Below are positions 25,929 through 36,482 of a DNA stretch of 50,664 nucleotides, piece by piece. A model generated the notes under the pieces. That model was not told the DNA's origin. It was given only the letters and a program-made list of their open reading frames with translations, and made no database searches. Source of the DNA: Bacillaceae bacterium JMAK1 (lineage in GTDB: Bacteria > Bacillota > Bacilli > Bacillales > Marinococcaceae); NCBI GenBank assembly GCA_012970285.1, contig JIBW01000009.1:1-50664 (forward strand), given 5' to 3'. How positions within the stretch are numbered: position 1 is the first letter of the stretch; each line of letters starts with the position of its first letter. The translations under genes were made by a program, and so were the position numbers.

Positions 25929-28900
25929 TTAAGAAACTGTCTTAGAAACGGTTTTCTTTTTCACTTCAGGTATTCTAGACATTAATTTCTCAAGAAGCGT
26001 TACATAGACGAGAGAGCCCATACGCTTCTTTTGGATATTGAGCTTAATCTGACTGCCCTCTGTTCCTACGCCAACATCTCGGCCAAGTTCATTCACAAGG
26101 CGGAACAATTCTGCGCCGTCGATGTTATTCGATGCTTCTTCAGTAAACAAGATTGTACATTTACCGCCTGATTCTGAAATTGAAGCAACGCCTTCTTGCA
26201 AGCTATATAACTTAATCGTTGCAATAGAGAAGAGCGCTCGAACTTCATCTGGATACTCACTAAAACGATCCATCATTTCATCTTGCAAATCGGTTAGTTC
26301 ATCAAACGTATTGATTCCTTTGAAACGCTTATACATTTCAATCTTTTGTTTTGGATCATGAATGTACGTCTCAGGAATGTACGCTTCAACTTTAATATCT
26401 AATGGAATATCTTCGGCCCTTGGTTCACGCTCTTTCGTGCTTCCTTTGTACCTTCGCTGCTCAATTGCATCTTTTAGCATTTGAGAATACATATCAAAGC
26501 CAACGCTATCGATATAGCCATGTTGTTCGGCTCCAAGCAAATTCCCTGCTCCTCGAATCGATAAGTCACGCATTGCGATCTTGAAACCTGAACCGAGCTC
26601 AGTAAATTCTTTAATCGCTTGTAGACGTTTTTCCGCGACTTCCGTTAGAACTTTATCGCGTTTGTACGTAAAGTACGCATACGCAACACGATTTGAACGC
26701 CCCACTCGTCCCCGGATTTGATAAAGCTGACTTAGTCCCATTTGATCAGCGTTATAAATAATGAGCGTATTTACATTGGGAATATCTACACCCGTCTCAA
26801 TAATTGTCGTCGTTACGAGAACATCTTTATGTCCTTCTAAGAAATCAATCATCACCGACTCTAACTCTCGCTCATTCATTTGACCGTGCGCATACGTGAC
26901 GTCGGCATCTGGTACGAGCATAGAGATCTGTTCTGCCATCTGTTCAATGTTATCGACACGGTTGTACAAGAAGTACACTTGGCCACCACGACTGATTTCA
27001 CGCTCAATCGCTTCTTTGACTAGAGACGCATTGTACTCCAGTACATACGTCTGTACAGGGAAACGGTTTTCTGGTGGTGTTTCAATAAGCGATAAATCAC
27101 GTACACCGAGCATCGACATGTGAAGGGTACGTGGAATTGGTGTTGCGGTTAACGTCAACACGTCGATGTTTGAGCGTAATTGTTTAATTTTCTCTTTATG
27201 CGTCACACCAAATCGCTGCTCCTCATCAACAATCAGTAGCCCTAAGTCTTTGAACTTCACATCTTTGGATAATATACGATGTGTTCCAATAACCATATCC
27301 AAGCCACCTGTCTCAAGGGAACGGACATTTTCATTGATTTCTTTACGCGTTCTAAAACGATTGAGCAAACCAATGTTAATTGGATAATCGCCAAAACGCT
27401 CTAAAAACGTATCGAAATGTTGTTGGGCAAGGATTGTTGTCGGTACAAGTAGTGCTACTTGTTTGCCTGACATGATTGCCTTAAACGCCGCACGAATTGC
27501 AACTTCCGTCTTTCCATATCCTACGTCTCCACACAATAAACGATCCATCGGACGTTCTTTTTCCATATCTTCTTTAATCTCTTCAATTGCTTTTACTTGA
27601 TCTTCAGTTTCTTGGTAAGGGAACGAGTTTTCAAACTCTCTTTGCTCCGCGCTATCTTCTGAGAACGCATGTCCTTTAGAACTTTCACGTTCTGCATAAA
27701 GCTTGATCAAATCGTCAGCAATGTCTTCAACAGATGACTGTACTTTTCGTTTGACTTTCTTCCAATCTTGACCGCCCAACTTGTAAATCTTCGGATCCTT
27801 ATCTTCAGAACCGACATACTTTTGGATTTGGTCAATTTGCTCTACAGGAACGTACAACTTGTCATTTCCCGCATAAGAAATATGAACGTAGTCTTGGTTC
27901 ATGTTGTTCACAGACAGCGTTTCTACACCGAGGTATTTACCAATACCGTGACTAATGTGAACGACCAAATCACCAACATTAAGTTCCGAATAACTTTTAA
28001 TCCGCTCAGCGTTCGATAACTTTTGTCGACGTCTAGCTTTGGTTACTTTTTTCGTGAACGTTTCACGCTCTGTAATAACGGCAAGGTGCTCAAATGGCAA
28101 CTCAAAGCCATTGTGCAAGTCTCCTTGTACAATGTATGCCTTGCCTTGGTCAAGTTGTTCATCCCGAGAAATTGGAGTAGCTTCGATATCATAATCCTGG
28201 AGGATTCCTTTTAGACGCTTCACACGATCTTCATCTGAAGCAATAAATACAATGGTAAAGTTCGCTTTCGTCCAGCGTTCCACTTCATTTTGCAACACTG
28301 GCATTTGACCGTGGAATTGCTGCATCGCTTTACAATTAATGCTTTCAACGTTTGCAGGTTGAACACCAGGTACACCACGTAAAAAGATGGAGAAATAAAT
28401 CACCGATTGATTGATCGACTTGATAATATCTTCATAATGCTTCGATAGACGTAAATCATGGGGAGCTTCCCCTTGTTCAAGCATCGTCATATGCCAATCC
28501 GACTCTTCTCGATCCAAACGAACGGCTGTTTCTTGAACACGACTAATTTCGTCCACGAAGATTTTCGTCTCTTCAGGTAAATAATCCAGTAGTGTTGCTG
28601 GTGATTCATACATATACGAAATGTACTTGTATAACCCTTGGAAACGAATACGTTCGTTGATTTGATCAAGTTCAAACGATAACGACTGCTCAAGCTTATC
28701 TCGCGTTTCTTCATCATTTACTTTTTTAAGGCTACTTTGCATTTGATCTGTGAGGTTCTCAGCCGCCCGTTGCCATTCTACCTCAGTTAAGATGGTCTCC
28801 TCAGCGGGTCCAATTGTAATGTGCTCAATCGACTCAAGAGAACGTTGGTCTTCTGCATTGAAATAACGCATCGAATCAATTTCAGTATCAAAAAGGTCAA

Positions 28901-29480
28901 TACGTAACGGATGTTCTTCAGTTAAAGGATAAATATCTATAATTCCACCACGCACACTAAACTCACCCGGCGTAGACGCAAGGTCTGCACGAACGTAGCC
29001 CATTGCTTGTAGATGAGCTAAAAACGCCTCTACATCTAGATTTTGACCAACACGCAACTCATATTGACTACTTTCCCATCGTTCTTTAGGTGGCAATAGG
29101 CGACGTAATCCTGCAATTGGAATAATAATAATTCCTTTGAAATCAGCAAAAAGCGCATTCATAACCTCAATGCGCTGAGACCTCATTTCTGGACTCGCTA
29201 CAGCGATTTCTGAAGAAATTAATTCGTTCACCGGATAAAGGTATACGTGATCTTCGCCAATAAGATCACTTAAATCTTCCTGCCATTTTTGAGCTTGCAA
29301 TAAATTGTACGTAACGAGAACTTGCGGCTTATGCCCCAACTCATAAAGACCAGACAATAATAATGTCTTAGCCGACCCGCTCAACCCCGTTAAAAGTTGC
29401 TCTTTTAATCCTTTCTCCAAACCATCTTCAACGCTTTGGATTTGTTGATTATTTAAGAGCTTCTGCTCGATCGCTTTCAT
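25929..29480 (-). CDS. mfd: Transcription-repair coupling factor Mfd
   Basis: Mfd removes RNA polymerase stalled at DNA lesions and recruits UvrA. The protein has 1183 residues, full length. In order it has the UvrB-like N-terminal region, the CarD-like RNA polymerase-interaction domain (ELNVGDLVVHISHGIGKYLG, about residue 500) and the helicase. The helicase motifs are LCGDVGYGKTEVA (Walker A), DEEQRFG and the TRG region with QIRGRVGRSNRVAYAY. A C-terminal autoinhibitory domain follows. It lies 71 bases downstream of fin. Confidence 0.97.
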   Translation of the reverse strand: MKAIEQKLLNNQQIQSVEDGLEKGLKEQLLTGLSGSAKTLLLSGLYELGHKPQVLVTYNLLQAQKWQEDLSDLIGEDHVYLYPVNELISSEIAVASPEMRSQRIEVMNALFADFKGIIIIPIAGLRRLLPPKERWESSQYELRVGQNLDVEAFLAHLQAMGYVRADLASTPGEFSVRGGIIDIYPLTEEHPLRIDLFDTEIDSMRYFNAEDQRSLESIEHITIGPAEETILTEVEWQRAAENLTDQMQSSLKKVNDEETRDKLEQSLSFELDQINERIRFQGLYKYISYMYESPATLLDYLPEETKIFVDEISRVQETAVRLDREESDWHMTMLEQGEAPHDLRLSKHYEDIIKSINQSVIYFSIFLRGVPGVQPANVESINCKAMQQFHGQMPVLQNEVERWTKANFTIVFIASDEDRVKRLKGILQDYDIEATPISRDEQLDQGKAYIVQGDLHNGFELPFEHLAVITERETFTKKVTKARRRQKLSNAERIKSYSELNVGDLVVHISHGIGKYLGVETLSVNNMNQDYVHISYAGNDKLYVPVEQIDQIQKYVGSEDKDPKIYKLGGQDWKKVKRKVQSSVEDIADDLIKLYAERESSKGHAFSEDSAEQREFENSFPYQETEDQVKAIEEIKEDMEKERPMDRLLCGDVGYGKTEVAIRAAFKAIMSGKQVALLVPTTILAQQHFDTFLERFGDYPINIGLLNRFRTRKEINENVRSLETGGLDMVIGTHRILSKDVKFKDLGLLIVDEEQRFGVTHKEKIKQLRSNIDVLTLTATPIPRTLHMSMLGVRDLSLIETPPENRFPVQTYVLEYNASLVKEAIEREISRGGQVYFLYNRVDNIEQMAEQISMLVPDADVTYAHGQMNERELESVMIDFLEGHKDVLVTTTIIETGVDIPNVNTLIIYNADQMGLSQLYQIRGRVGRSNRVAYAYFTYKRDKVLTEVAEKRLQAIKEFTELGSGFKIAMRDLSIRGAGNLLGAEQHGYIDSVGFDMYSQMLKDAIEQRRYKGSTKEREPRAEDIPLDIKVEAYIPETYIHDPKQKIEMYKRFKGINTFDELTDLQDEMMDRFSEYPDEVRALFSIATIKLYSLQEGVASISESGGKCTILFTEEASNNIDGAELFRLVNELGRDVGVGTEGSQIKLNIQKKRMGSLVYVTLLEKLMSRIPEVKKKTVSKTVS

Positions 29481-29551
29481 GAAGCCGATCCTCCCCTAAT
29501 GATTCAAACTATTCTCCATTTATATGTCGCTCGTTCATGTCCTTGTTCATC

Positions 29552-29782
29552 TTAATGGTACCAATGATCTTGCTCATGAACGTGCGGTGAAGATTGACTC
29601 ATCTCATAGCACGTATCACATAGTGCATGTACATGTAAATTCCCTTGTCCATCGGTTTCAAGTACTTCTTTCTTCTCTTCTTGATTGAGTACCGAAAAAC
29701 CTAAATCATAGTCCATCGCCTCACGAGATGAGACTGTCCCAAGTTCTGCGTTGCACTGTTTGCAATGATAATAAACGACCAT
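29552..29782 (-). CDS. fin: Anti-sigma-F factor Fin
   Basis: Fin (YabK) binds RNA polymerase and blocks sigma-F so that sigma-G can take over in the forespore. The 76-residue protein has two zinc-binding CxxC pairs, CKQC near residue 7 and CDTC near residue 56, as in the family. The frame opens five codons earlier, but ATG 29782 has GGAG nine bases upstream and gives exactly the usual length. It lies between pth and mfd, as in B. subtilis. Confidence 0.93.
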   Translation of the reverse strand: MVVYYHCKQCNAELGTVSSREAMDYDLGFSVLNQEEKKEVLETDGQGNLHVHALCDTCYEMSQSSPHVHEQDHWYH

Positions 29783-29841
29783 ATGCTCTCTCCTCACTTT
29801 CTTTCTACTAGTTTCAACGAGTAAGGAGAGCGCTATACCTC

Positions 29842-30402
29842 TTAATTATGTTGGTTCATGACGCGATCAAAATCATCGCTAATCCACGTCTCGCATGCAC
29901 GAACAACGTTTTCACGGGCATCTTGAACGAAATCAATTTCCCGTTTATCAAATTTCGAGAGTACGTAATCAACAACAGCTTTGCCTTCTGGCGGACGATC
30001 AATGCCAATTCTTGCTCGGTTAAACTGCTTTGTTCCTAACTGGTCAATGATGGAACGGATGCCATTGTGACCTCCATGGCCGCCCGATTTACGGTATTTC
30101 ACTGTACCTGTCGGTAAATCAAGGTCATCATAAACGACAAGAAGATCTTCTGAATCAAGATTATAATAATTGACAACCGCTCGAACGGACTCTCCGGAAA
30201 GGTTCATAAATGTAAGCGGTTTTAACAGAATAAACTTCTCGCCATCACGAATCACTTCAGTATATTCAGCCCTAAAGTTTGTATGCTTTTTTAGCTTTTC
30301 GCCCCAGCTCTTTGCCAAATCATCTATAGCCATAAAACCAACATTATGTCTCGTTTTCGTATATTTTCTCCCAGGATTACCTAGGCCTATAATTACCTTC
30401 AA
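29842..30402 (-). CDS. pth: Peptidyl-tRNA hydrolase
   Basis: Pth (SpoVC) recycles peptidyl-tRNA released early from ribosomes. The 186-residue protein starts with the signature GLGNPGRKYTKTRHNVGF (catalytic His in RHNVG, about residue 20). It also has LLKPLTFMNLSGESV, the catalytic Asp in VYDDLDLPTG and GGHGGHNGIRSI. The start is a TTG with GGAAG eight bases upstream. A terminator separates it from ctc. Confidence 0.96.
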   Translation of the reverse strand: MKVIIGLGNPGRKYTKTRHNVGFMAIDDLAKSWGEKLKKHTNFRAEYTEVIRDGEKFILLKPLTFMNLSGESVRAVVNYYNLDSEDLLVVYDDLDLPTGTVKYRKSGGHGGHNGIRSIIDQLGTKQFNRARIGIDRPPEGKAVVDYVLSKFDKREIDFVQDARENVVRACETWISDDFDRVMNQHN

Positions 30403-30438
30403 GGATGTAACTTCCTTTCAGTTCATTTACTTAAACTG

Positions 30439-30470
30439 CGAAAAAAGGCATAACCGAGGGGCTATGCCTT
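30439..30470 (-). terminator. Terminator of ctc
   Basis: The stem AAGGCATA / TATGCCTT with inner pairs (30445-30470) is followed by TTTTTT on the minus strand, 20 bases after the ctc stop. Confidence 0.85.
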
Positions 30471-30489
30471 GTCCTTCATTCGCTTTTCA

Positions 30490-31134
30490 TTATTGTTCGC
30501 TATCGTTAGAACCTTCTTCAGAATCCTCATCGTTCCCTACGAGTTCAGGCTCGTCCGAAGCTTCTTCTGTGCCATCGTCCTCAAGAGTTGGAGCCAGAAC
30601 TGCAACAACCGTTTCTTCATCATCGTTGTTGAATTCGAAGTTCTTTCCTGACTTAAGGTCTGAGACAGCAATTGAATCACCAACACCTAATTGAGAGATG
30701 TCAACTTCAATTGATTCTGGAATTTCTGTTGGTAGTGCACGAACAGAAATCGTGTAAAGCATATGAGAAAGTACGCCACCTTCTGCTTCACCTGGTGCAT
30801 CTCCAACAAGGTTGACAGCAACATCTGCATCAAGTTCTGATTTCATATCCACTTCAAAGAAGTCGATGTGTGTTGTGTTCCCTTTAAGAATATCATTTTG
30901 TAAATCGTGTACCATTACTTGATGCTTCTTACCATCGCCATCGACAAAAAGATCAATAATACCGTTACGTCCTGCTTCACGCAATGTCTTCATAAATTCG
31001 ATGCTTGGTACAGAAACCGCAGTACTTTCGGTTTTCTTTCCGTAAAGAACAGCTGGAACAAACCCGTCAACTCTTAGCTTACGTGTTACGGAACGTCGTA
31101 AGTCATTTCTAGAATGTGCTTGTAATTTAGCCAT
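30490..31134 (-). CDS. ctc: Ribosomal protein L25/general stress protein Ctc
   Basis: Ctc binds 5S rRNA in the large ribosomal subunit. The 214-residue protein has an N-terminal L25 beta-barrel (LQAHSRNDLRRSVTRKLR; residues 1-90), the TL5-type C-terminal domain and an acidic tail rich in Glu, Asp and Ser. In B. subtilis it is under the stress factor sigma-B. I looked for GTTTAA and GGGTAT upstream and found no correctly spaced pair, so stress control is not evident here. Confidence 0.94.
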   Translation of the reverse strand: MAKLQAHSRNDLRRSVTRKLRVDGFVPAVLYGKKTESTAVSVPSIEFMKTLREAGRNGIIDLFVDGDGKKHQVMVHDLQNDILKGNTTHIDFFEVDMKSELDADVAVNLVGDAPGEAEGGVLSHMLYTISVRALPTEIPESIEVDISQLGVGDSIAVSDLKSGKNFEFNNDDEETVVAVLAPTLEDDGTEEASDEPELVGNDEDSEEGSNDSEQ

Positions 31135-31274
31135 TTTCTATAGTCACCTCATCGATTATTTTCACGTACATTACTGCTCATGCATCCTGTTAACGTTTGT
31201 ACGTACGATAAACTCACCCTCTAAGGCTATATGCTAGCATGATTTAAACCCGCATGCAAATGATGCCCCTTTTC

Positions 31275-32219
31275 CTAAAACAACGTACTTACGGATGTTT
31301 GCTCATGGACACGAATAATTGCATCAGCCATTAAAGAGCCGATAGACAATTGAACGAGCTTTGGAATCTTCTTATCTTCTGGTAAAGCAATCGTATTCGT
31401 TACGACGACTTCTTTAATTTGTGAGTCACGCAACCTTGAGATTGCAGGACCTGAAAGGACAGGATGAGTCGCACACGCATAGACTTCTTTAGCCCCATGC
31501 TTCATTAAGGCATCTCCCGCAAGCTGGAGCGTTCCTGCCGTGTCAATAATATCATCAATAATAATGGCCGTTCTGTTCTCAATGTTACCGACAATATTCA
31601 TTACTTCAGCTTCATTAGGACGTGGTCTACGCTTATCGATGATTGCGATCGGTGCATCCATTAAGTCAGCCATTCTTCTTGCTCGCACAACACCACCGTG
31701 ATCTGGGGATACAATAACGAGATCTTCTAGGTTCTTCTCCAAGAAATAAGAAGATAGAATTCTTGATCCGAGAAGTTGATCCACTGGAATATCGAAGAAA
31801 CCTTGGATTTGTGACGCATGCAAATCAAACGTCAATACGCGAGTCACGCCCGCTGTCTCCAAAAGATTTGCCACGAGCTTGGCGGTAATTGGCTCTCTCG
31901 AACGAGCTTTACGATCTTGTCTTGCATAACCATAATATGGAATAACAACATTTATCGTTTTTGCAGAGGCACGTTTACAAGCATCGATCATAATTAACAG
32001 TTCCATCAAGTGTTCATTGGCTGGTTCAGATGTGGATTGAATTAAGTAGACATCATCACCACGAATACTCTCTTCGATGTTGATTTGTACTTCACCATCG
32101 CTAAACCGTTTAACAGAACTCTTTCCCATTTCTACACCGATGTGAGAAGCAATCTCCTCAGCAAGAGCGGGATTTGAGTTCAATGTGAAAATCTTTAATG
32201 TTGAGTCAACATAGCTCAT
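31275..32219 (-). CDS. prs: Ribose-phosphate pyrophosphokinase
   Basis: Prs makes PRPP from ribose 5-phosphate and ATP for nucleotide, histidine and tryptophan synthesis. The protein has 314 residues. Motifs include [15 protein letters not shown] near the N-terminus, [18 protein letters not shown] (ATP and metal binding, about residue 100) and the PRPP loop [13 protein letters not shown] (about residue 218). It has a strong AGGAGG and starts 19 bases after glmU; the two form an operon, as in B. subtilis. Confidence 0.97.
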   Translation of the reverse strand: MSYVDSTLKIFTLNSNPALAEEIASHIGVEMGKSSVKRFSDGEVQINIEESIRGDDVYLIQSTSEPANEHLMELLIMIDACKRASAKTINVVIPYYGYARQDRKARSREPITAKLVANLLETAGVTRVLTFDLHASQIQGFFDIPVDQLLGSRILSSYFLEKNLEDLVIVSPDHGGVVRARRMADLMDAPIAIIDKRRPRPNEAEVMNIVGNIENRTAIIIDDIIDTAGTLQLAGDALMKHGAKEVYACATHPVLSGPAISRLRDSQIKEVVVTNTIALPEDKKIPKLVQLSIGSLMADAIIRVHEQTSVSTLF

Positions 32220-32238
32220 TGAACGAACCTCCTAAAGG

Positions 32239-33612
32239 TTATTTTTTATCGTTTTTGCTCATATAGCCTGTTTTATTCGTTTGTCTCGCTCTTGCAAGCG
32301 CTAAAGAATCCCCCGGCACATCATCTGTAATTGTTGATCCTGCAGCTACAAAAGCTCCTTTGCCAATCGTTACAGGTGCTATTAGGTTCGCATTACATCC
32401 AATAAACGCTCCATCTTCAATCGTCGTTAGGTGCTTTTCTTTTCCATCATAATTAACGGTAATTGAGCCACAGCCAACATTTACACCTTCTCCGATGTTT
32501 GCATCACCAAGGTAACTTAAATGATTCGCTTTTGAGCCCTTTCCAATAACTGATTTCTTCACCTCAACGAAGTTACCAAGCTTTGCTTCGTCGTGAATCG
32601 TTGATTCTGGACGAACGTGTGCAAAAGGACCAATATTGACGTCACGACCAACTGTACTCTTTGTGACTACAGATTGTTTGATGTTCGAATAAGCACCAAC
32701 TGAACTATCTTCAATCTCTGAGTTCGGTCCGATTTCACTGCCTTCGTGAATAATCGATTTCCCTCGAATAACCGTACCAGGGTGAAGAATCGTATCTGGG
32801 TGTAACTCTGCGTCTGAAGAGACATACGTCTGTTCAGGAGCAATAAACGTGACACCTTGTTTCATCCAATGTTCATTAATCCGCTTTTGCATGACTTGCT
32901 CTGCCTGCGAGAGTGCTAAGCGATCGTTTACTCCCATGGCTTCTGCACCATCATGGGTTTCAAACGCTGCGACACGTTCACCTTCGTTCTTTAAGATTTC
33001 TAATACGTCAGGAAGGTAGTATTCGTTCTGAGCATTTTCGTTCGTAACTTTTTCTAAAGCAGCAAACAAAGCTTCATTATCAAAACAATATGTCGCAGTG
33101 TTGATTTCAGAAATTCCACGCTCTTTTAGTGTTGCATCTTTATGTTCAACAATACGTAAGACATCGCCACTTTCAGGATCACGGATAATTCTTCCGAGTC
33201 CCGTCGCGTCGTCTACACGAGCTGTAAGTACCGTTACTTTTGCCCCGCGATCTTCATGATAGTCACTAAGCGCTTTCATCGTGTCGGCAGAAATCATTGG
33301 CGTATCTGCACTAATGACTAGCGTCGTTCCTGATCGATCAGCTAAATGGGGCGCTGCTTGTTTCACAGCATGACCGGTTCCGAGCTGTTCATGCTGCCAA
33401 ACAAACTGACAACGATCTCCTAGCGTTTCTTTTACTTCTTCACCTTGATGACCGATGACGACAGTAGACTCTTCAAAACCAGCCGCTTGTACTTGTTCTA
33501 GAACATGCGAAATCATTGGTTTCCCACAAACTTGATGTAAAACTTTAGGCAGTTTCGACTTCATACGTGTACCTTGCCCAGCTGCAAGAATAATTGCGTA
33601 TCGGTTACTCAT
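32239..33612 (-). CDS. glmU: Bifunctional GlcNAc-1-phosphate uridyltransferase/GlcN-1-phosphate acetyltransferase
   Basis: GlmU (GcaD) makes UDP-N-acetylglucosamine for peptidoglycan and teichoic acids. The 457-residue protein has the N-terminal nucleotidyltransferase ([18 protein letters not shown] at residue 10, [15 protein letters not shown] around 130). A C-terminal left-handed beta-helix follows with hexapeptide repeats ([31 protein letters not shown]) and catalytic residues in HLSYLGDA. It is followed by prs. Confidence 0.97.
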   Translation of the reverse strand: MSNRYAIILAAGQGTRMKSKLPKVLHQVCGKPMISHVLEQVQAAGFEESTVVIGHQGEEVKETLGDRCQFVWQHEQLGTGHAVKQAAPHLADRSGTTLVISADTPMISADTMKALSDYHEDRGAKVTVLTARVDDATGLGRIIRDPESGDVLRIVEHKDATLKERGISEINTATYCFDNEALFAALEKVTNENAQNEYYLPDVLEILKNEGERVAAFETHDGAEAMGVNDRLALSQAEQVMQKRINEHWMKQGVTFIAPEQTYVSSDAELHPDTILHPGTVIRGKSIIHEGSEIGPNSEIEDSSVGAYSNIKQSVVTKSTVGRDVNIGPFAHVRPESTIHDEAKLGNFVEVKKSVIGKGSKANHLSYLGDANIGEGVNVGCGSITVNYDGKEKHLTTIEDGAFIGCNANLIAPVTIGKGAFVAAGSTITDDVPGDSLALARARQTNKTGYMSKNDKK

Positions 33613-33719
33613 TCAAAGACCTCCGATTGAATTTATCCAAAAAGTGCATACGTCTGCACTTTATTTATGACTTATGATCTTGTATGAATATATCTTATCT
33701 CGAAGGGTTTTTCAATCAC

Positions 33720-33750
33720 GAAAAAAGACCCTGCACATCGTTGTGCAGAG
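33720..33750 (-). terminator. Terminator of spoVG
   Basis: CTGCACAA, a short loop and TGTGCAG with flanking pairs (33728-33750) are followed by TTTTTT on the minus strand, 10 bases after the spoVG stop. Confidence 0.85.
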
Positions 33751-33759
33751 CCTTCATGA

Positions 33760-34053
33760 TTAAGAAGCACCCGCTTCTTCATACTCAACATTTTCATATT
33801 GTCCTTGACGCTCGTATTCATCCAACACTGCTGTTTGGATCTTTTCGCGTGTACGGGAAGAAATTGGGTGGGCGATGTCTCTAAATTCTCCATCAGGGGT
33901 ACGCTTGCTTGGCATTGCCACGAACAACCCGTTGTTGCCGTCGATAACACGAATATCATGTACTACAAATTCCTGATCAAACGTAATCGATGCAATGGCA
34001 CGCATCCGACCAGCTGTATTGACCCTACGAAGTCTTACGTCTGTTACTTCCAT
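33760..34053 (-). CDS. spoVG: RNA-binding regulator SpoVG
   Basis: SpoVG is a small regulator of septation, sporulation and, in several Firmicutes, virulence or capsule genes; it binds nucleic acids. The 97-residue protein is the standard length and begins [20 protein letters not shown], with [20 protein letters not shown] in the middle. A GAAAGG ribosome-binding site precedes ATG 34053. The upstream region holds a sigma-H-like promoter next to an A/T-rich box, as in B. subtilis. Confidence 0.97.
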   Translation of the reverse strand: MEVTDVRLRRVNTAGRMRAIASITFDQEFVVHDIRVIDGNNGLFVAMPSKRTPDGEFRDIAHPISSRTREKIQTAVLDEYERQGQYENVEYEEAGAS

Positions 34054-34121
34054 CCTTTCACCACCTTCACTAACTCTTCACATCTTCATGTTGTGAGCGT
34101 TTTATTTTGGCTCTGGGGAAT

Positions 34122-34150
34122 ATTTTTCCACATTTAGCTTGCATATTCCT
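34122..34150 (-). promoter_or_regulatory. Sigma-H-type promoter of spoVG with A/T-rich box
   Basis: On the minus strand GCAGGAATA (-35, ending at 34144) and GGAAAAAT (-10, about 34122-34129) have the layout of the sigma-H promoter of B. subtilis spoVG, within one base in spacing. The -10 is imperfect (GAAAA rather than GAATT). An A/T-rich tract lies just upstream (34151-34185), where AbrB binds in B. subtilis. Confidence 0.5.
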
Positions 34151-34221
34151 GCTTAATTTCTAAAAATATTTAATATTTGTTCGTTTGGTGTTCTCAATCA
34201 AATCATGAACCTCACTTTTCG

Positions 34222-34242
34222 CTGATTGTCAGTGACAATCAG
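34222..34242. repeat. Perfect 21-base palindrome upstream of spoVG
   Basis: CTGATTGTCA and TGACAATCAG flank a single G, a perfect 10-base inverted repeat. It lies between the yabJ terminator and the spoVG promoter, about 70 bases above the -35. It has no T run and too short a loop for a terminator, so it looks like an operator for a dimeric DNA-binding protein. I do not recognise the protein. Confidence 0.6.
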
Positions 34243-34303
34243 TAATACAAGTGGAAAGTTACCGATTCTTTTGTAACCCTCTTATAGTCACTAGTACGAC
34301 GAA

Positions 34304-34333
34304 CAAAAAAAAACGAACCGAAAGGTTCGTTTT
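34304..34333 (-). terminator. Terminator of purR-yabJ
   Basis: AAAACGAACC / GGTTCGTTTT (34310-34333) is a perfect stem followed by a T run on the minus strand. It overlaps the stop codon of yabJ. Confidence 0.9.
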
Positions 34334-34709
34334 AATCTTGTACAAGCGCTATAACTTCGATTTCAATGAGTACGTCTTTTGGAAGACGTGCCACCTCTAC
34401 ACACGAACGTGCAGGTTGGTGCGTATCAAAATACTGTCCGTAAACGTCATTAATCTCAGGGAATTGATTCATATCTTTAATAAACACTGTCGTCTTCACA
34501 ACAGATTCAAGCGTTGCACCCGCTTCTTGTAACACGGCCTTAACGTTTGCCATCACTTGGTGTGTTTGCTCTTGAATACCCCCATCAACAATCGTCATGT
34601 CCTTCGTTAAGGGAATCTGCCCTGAACTATAAAACATGTTATTCACGATGATTCCTTGAGAATATGGGCCAATGGCTTCAGGTGCTTCTTTAGTAAATAC
34701 CTTTTTCAT
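34332..34709 (-). CDS. yabJ: RidA-family enamine/imine deaminase (YabJ)
   Basis: RidA proteins hydrolyse reactive 2-aminoacrylate-type intermediates; YabJ is linked to purine regulation in B. subtilis. The 125-residue protein has the signature [20 protein letters not shown] near the N-terminus and the substrate-binding arginine and glutamate in [18 protein letters not shown] near the C-terminus. The frame runs 28 codons further upstream into purR, but ATG 34709 has GGAGGG upstream. It is co-transcribed with purR (22-base gap). Confidence 0.94.
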   Translation of the reverse strand: MKKVFTKEAPEAIGPYSQGIIVNNMFYSSGQIPLTKDMTIVDGGIQEQTHQVMANVKAVLQEAGATLESVVKTTVFIKDMNQFPEINDVYGQYFDTHQPARSCVEVARLPKDVLIEIEVIALVQD

Positions 34710-34731
34710 TGCTTTTCCCTCCAAGATCAAT

Positions 34732-35559
34732 CTAGAATTTGAGATGTTTTGAGTAATTCCCTGGAACAGCTTTAATTTCTTTCGTTTTCTCATTCACTTC
34801 TTCAAGTCGGACGAGTGAAATGTAATCATCTATAACTCTCTCATCTGTTGCAGCTTCGACGAGCACAGCAATACCAACAAGGTTCGCTTTAACCTCTTTT
34901 AATAACTCTGCCATCCCTTGAGCGGTGCCTCCGCCCTTCATAAAGTCATCAACGATAAGCATGTTCGCTCCTTCGGATATACTTCGACGTCCAATCGACA
35001 TCGTTTGAATCCGATTTGACGAGCCTGATGCATAATTGATACTCACGACAGAACCTTCCGTTACCCGATGGTCTTTTCGAACGATGCTAACCGGAACATC
35101 TAGGTGATTACCAATAGCATAAGCCAGGGGAATCCCTTTCGTCGCAACGGTCATAACCCCGTCAATTTCCCTTGAACGATAAATACCAGCGAACAATCGT
35201 CCAATATCATTCATAAATCGGGGTTGTCCAAGAATATCCATAAGGTAAAGGTACCCGCCTGGGAGCAACCGACTAACGTCCTCTAGACGTTCGCAAAGAG
35301 ATTGAACAAGCCTTTCCCCTTCTTCTAGTGGAACCGCCGGTTCATAACGAACACCACCACTTGCTCCAGGTACGGTTGTCAAATAACCCATCTTCTCACT
35401 TTCAAAAATGGACTTAACGATCGTTAAATCTTCACTAATCGATGACTTTGCCGATTGATAACGCTCTGCAAAGTACGTTAATGAGATCAATTGATTCGGA
35501 TTTTGTAATAAAAAGTACGTCATATCAACAAGACGTCCACTTCTTTTTAGCTTTTTCAT
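34732..35559 (-). CDS. purR: Purine operon repressor PurR
   Basis: PurR represses purine synthesis genes, and PRPP releases it from DNA. The 275-residue protein has an N-terminal winged helix ([20 protein letters not shown], residues 1-70) and a phosphoribosyltransferase-like domain with the PRPP loop [17 protein letters not shown] (around residue 205). ATG 35559 has GGAGG four bases upstream; the six codons before it are not needed. It precedes yabJ. Confidence 0.96.
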   Translation of the reverse strand: MKKLKRSGRLVDMTYFLLQNPNQLISLTYFAERYQSAKSSISEDLTIVKSIFESEKMGYLTTVPGASGGVRYEPAVPLEEGERLVQSLCERLEDVSRLLPGGYLYLMDILGQPRFMNDIGRLFAGIYRSREIDGVMTVATKGIPLAYAIGNHLDVPVSIVRKDHRVTEGSVVSINYASGSSNRIQTMSIGRRSISEGANMLIVDDFMKGGGTAQGMAELLKEVKANLVGIAVLVEAATDERVIDDYISLVRLEEVNEKTKEIKAVPGNYSKHLKF

Positions 35560-35627
35560 GACGACCTCCGAAAACACGAATATTTCAAGAGTATGATACC
35601 ATTTTTATACGTATTTTCACAAGTAAC

Positions 35628-36482
35628 TTAGGAAATCGTTCGGACTGCATACACTTGATCACAAAATCCTCGCAATGCATTGTAGACTCTATGGACTTTT
35701 CCTTCGTTACGAATAAGGCCAAATACGGTCGGTCCACTCCCACTCATTAAAGAGGCGTCTGCACCTGATTCAAGCATACGTTCTTTAATTTGTAGCACTT
35801 CCTGATGCAAAGACATCGTCACAGGCTCCAAGTCGTTGTGAAGATGATTACAGATTTGGTTGTAATCCCCAGCTAGGATCGCTTGTTTAATCGTTTCACT
35901 TTTAGGGGTTGCAGCGTTTGATGACATCTGAACCCTTCCGTACACTTCTCCCGTTGACACGCCAATCGGAGGTTTTGCTAAAACGACCCAGCACGGTGGA
36001 GGTGCAGGTAACCGTTCAATCTTCTCTCCTCTTCCCGTTGCCTTTGCTGTTCCACCATACACGCAAAACGCAACATCTGAGCCGATTTCTGAACCAAGAG
36101 CAGCCAATTGTGCTTTGGACAGTCCTAAATCCCACATTTGGTTTAATCCACGTAACACCGCTGCTGCATCACTACTACCTCCAGCAAGACCTGCAGCTAC
36201 GGGGATGTTTTTTTGAATATAAATCGTTACACCGGCAGCAATTTTAAATCGATCTTTAATTAAACGTGCCGCTTGGTAAGCGAGGTTACGGCTATCAGCA
36301 GGAATGTACCCTGCTAATGTTTGTATAACAATTTGTTGATCGCTTCGAATCGTTAAATCAATTCGATCAGCTAGATCAACTTCTGTCATAATCATTTCAA
36401 CTTCATGAAATCCATCCTCGCGTTTTGCCAGCACGTCTAACGAAAGATTAATCTTTGCTGGTGCTTTCAGCGAACATTTCAA
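35628..36482 (-). CDS. ispE: 4-diphosphocytidyl-2-C-methyl-D-erythritol kinase
   Basis: IspE phosphorylates CDP-methylerythritol in the MEP isoprenoid pathway. The 284-residue GHMP kinase has [20 protein letters not shown] at the start, the ATP loop [20 protein letters not shown] around residue 90 and [11 protein letters not shown] near residue 245. The start is TTG with a GAGGAG ribosome-binding site. It follows sspF, as in B. subtilis. Confidence 0.95.
   Translation of the reverse strand: MKCSLKAPAKINLSLDVLAKREDGFHEVEMIMTEVDLADRIDLTIRSDQQIVIQTLAGYIPADSRNLAYQAARLIKDRFKIAAGVTIYIQKNIPVAAGLAGGSSDAAAVLRGLNQMWDLGLSKAQLAALGSEIGSDVAFCVYGGTAKATGRGEKIERLPAPPPCWVVLAKPPIGVSTGEVYGRVQMSSNAATPKSETIKQAILAGDYNQICNHLHNDLEPVTMSLHQEVLQIKERMLESGADASLMSGSGPTVFGLIRNEGKVHRVYNALRGFCDQVYAVRTIS

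Noticed and set aside
31141-31260. Possible sigma-B promoter upstream of ctc
   Set aside because: GTTTAA and a GGGTGA are present on the minus strand but 24 bases apart, far from the 12-15 expected.
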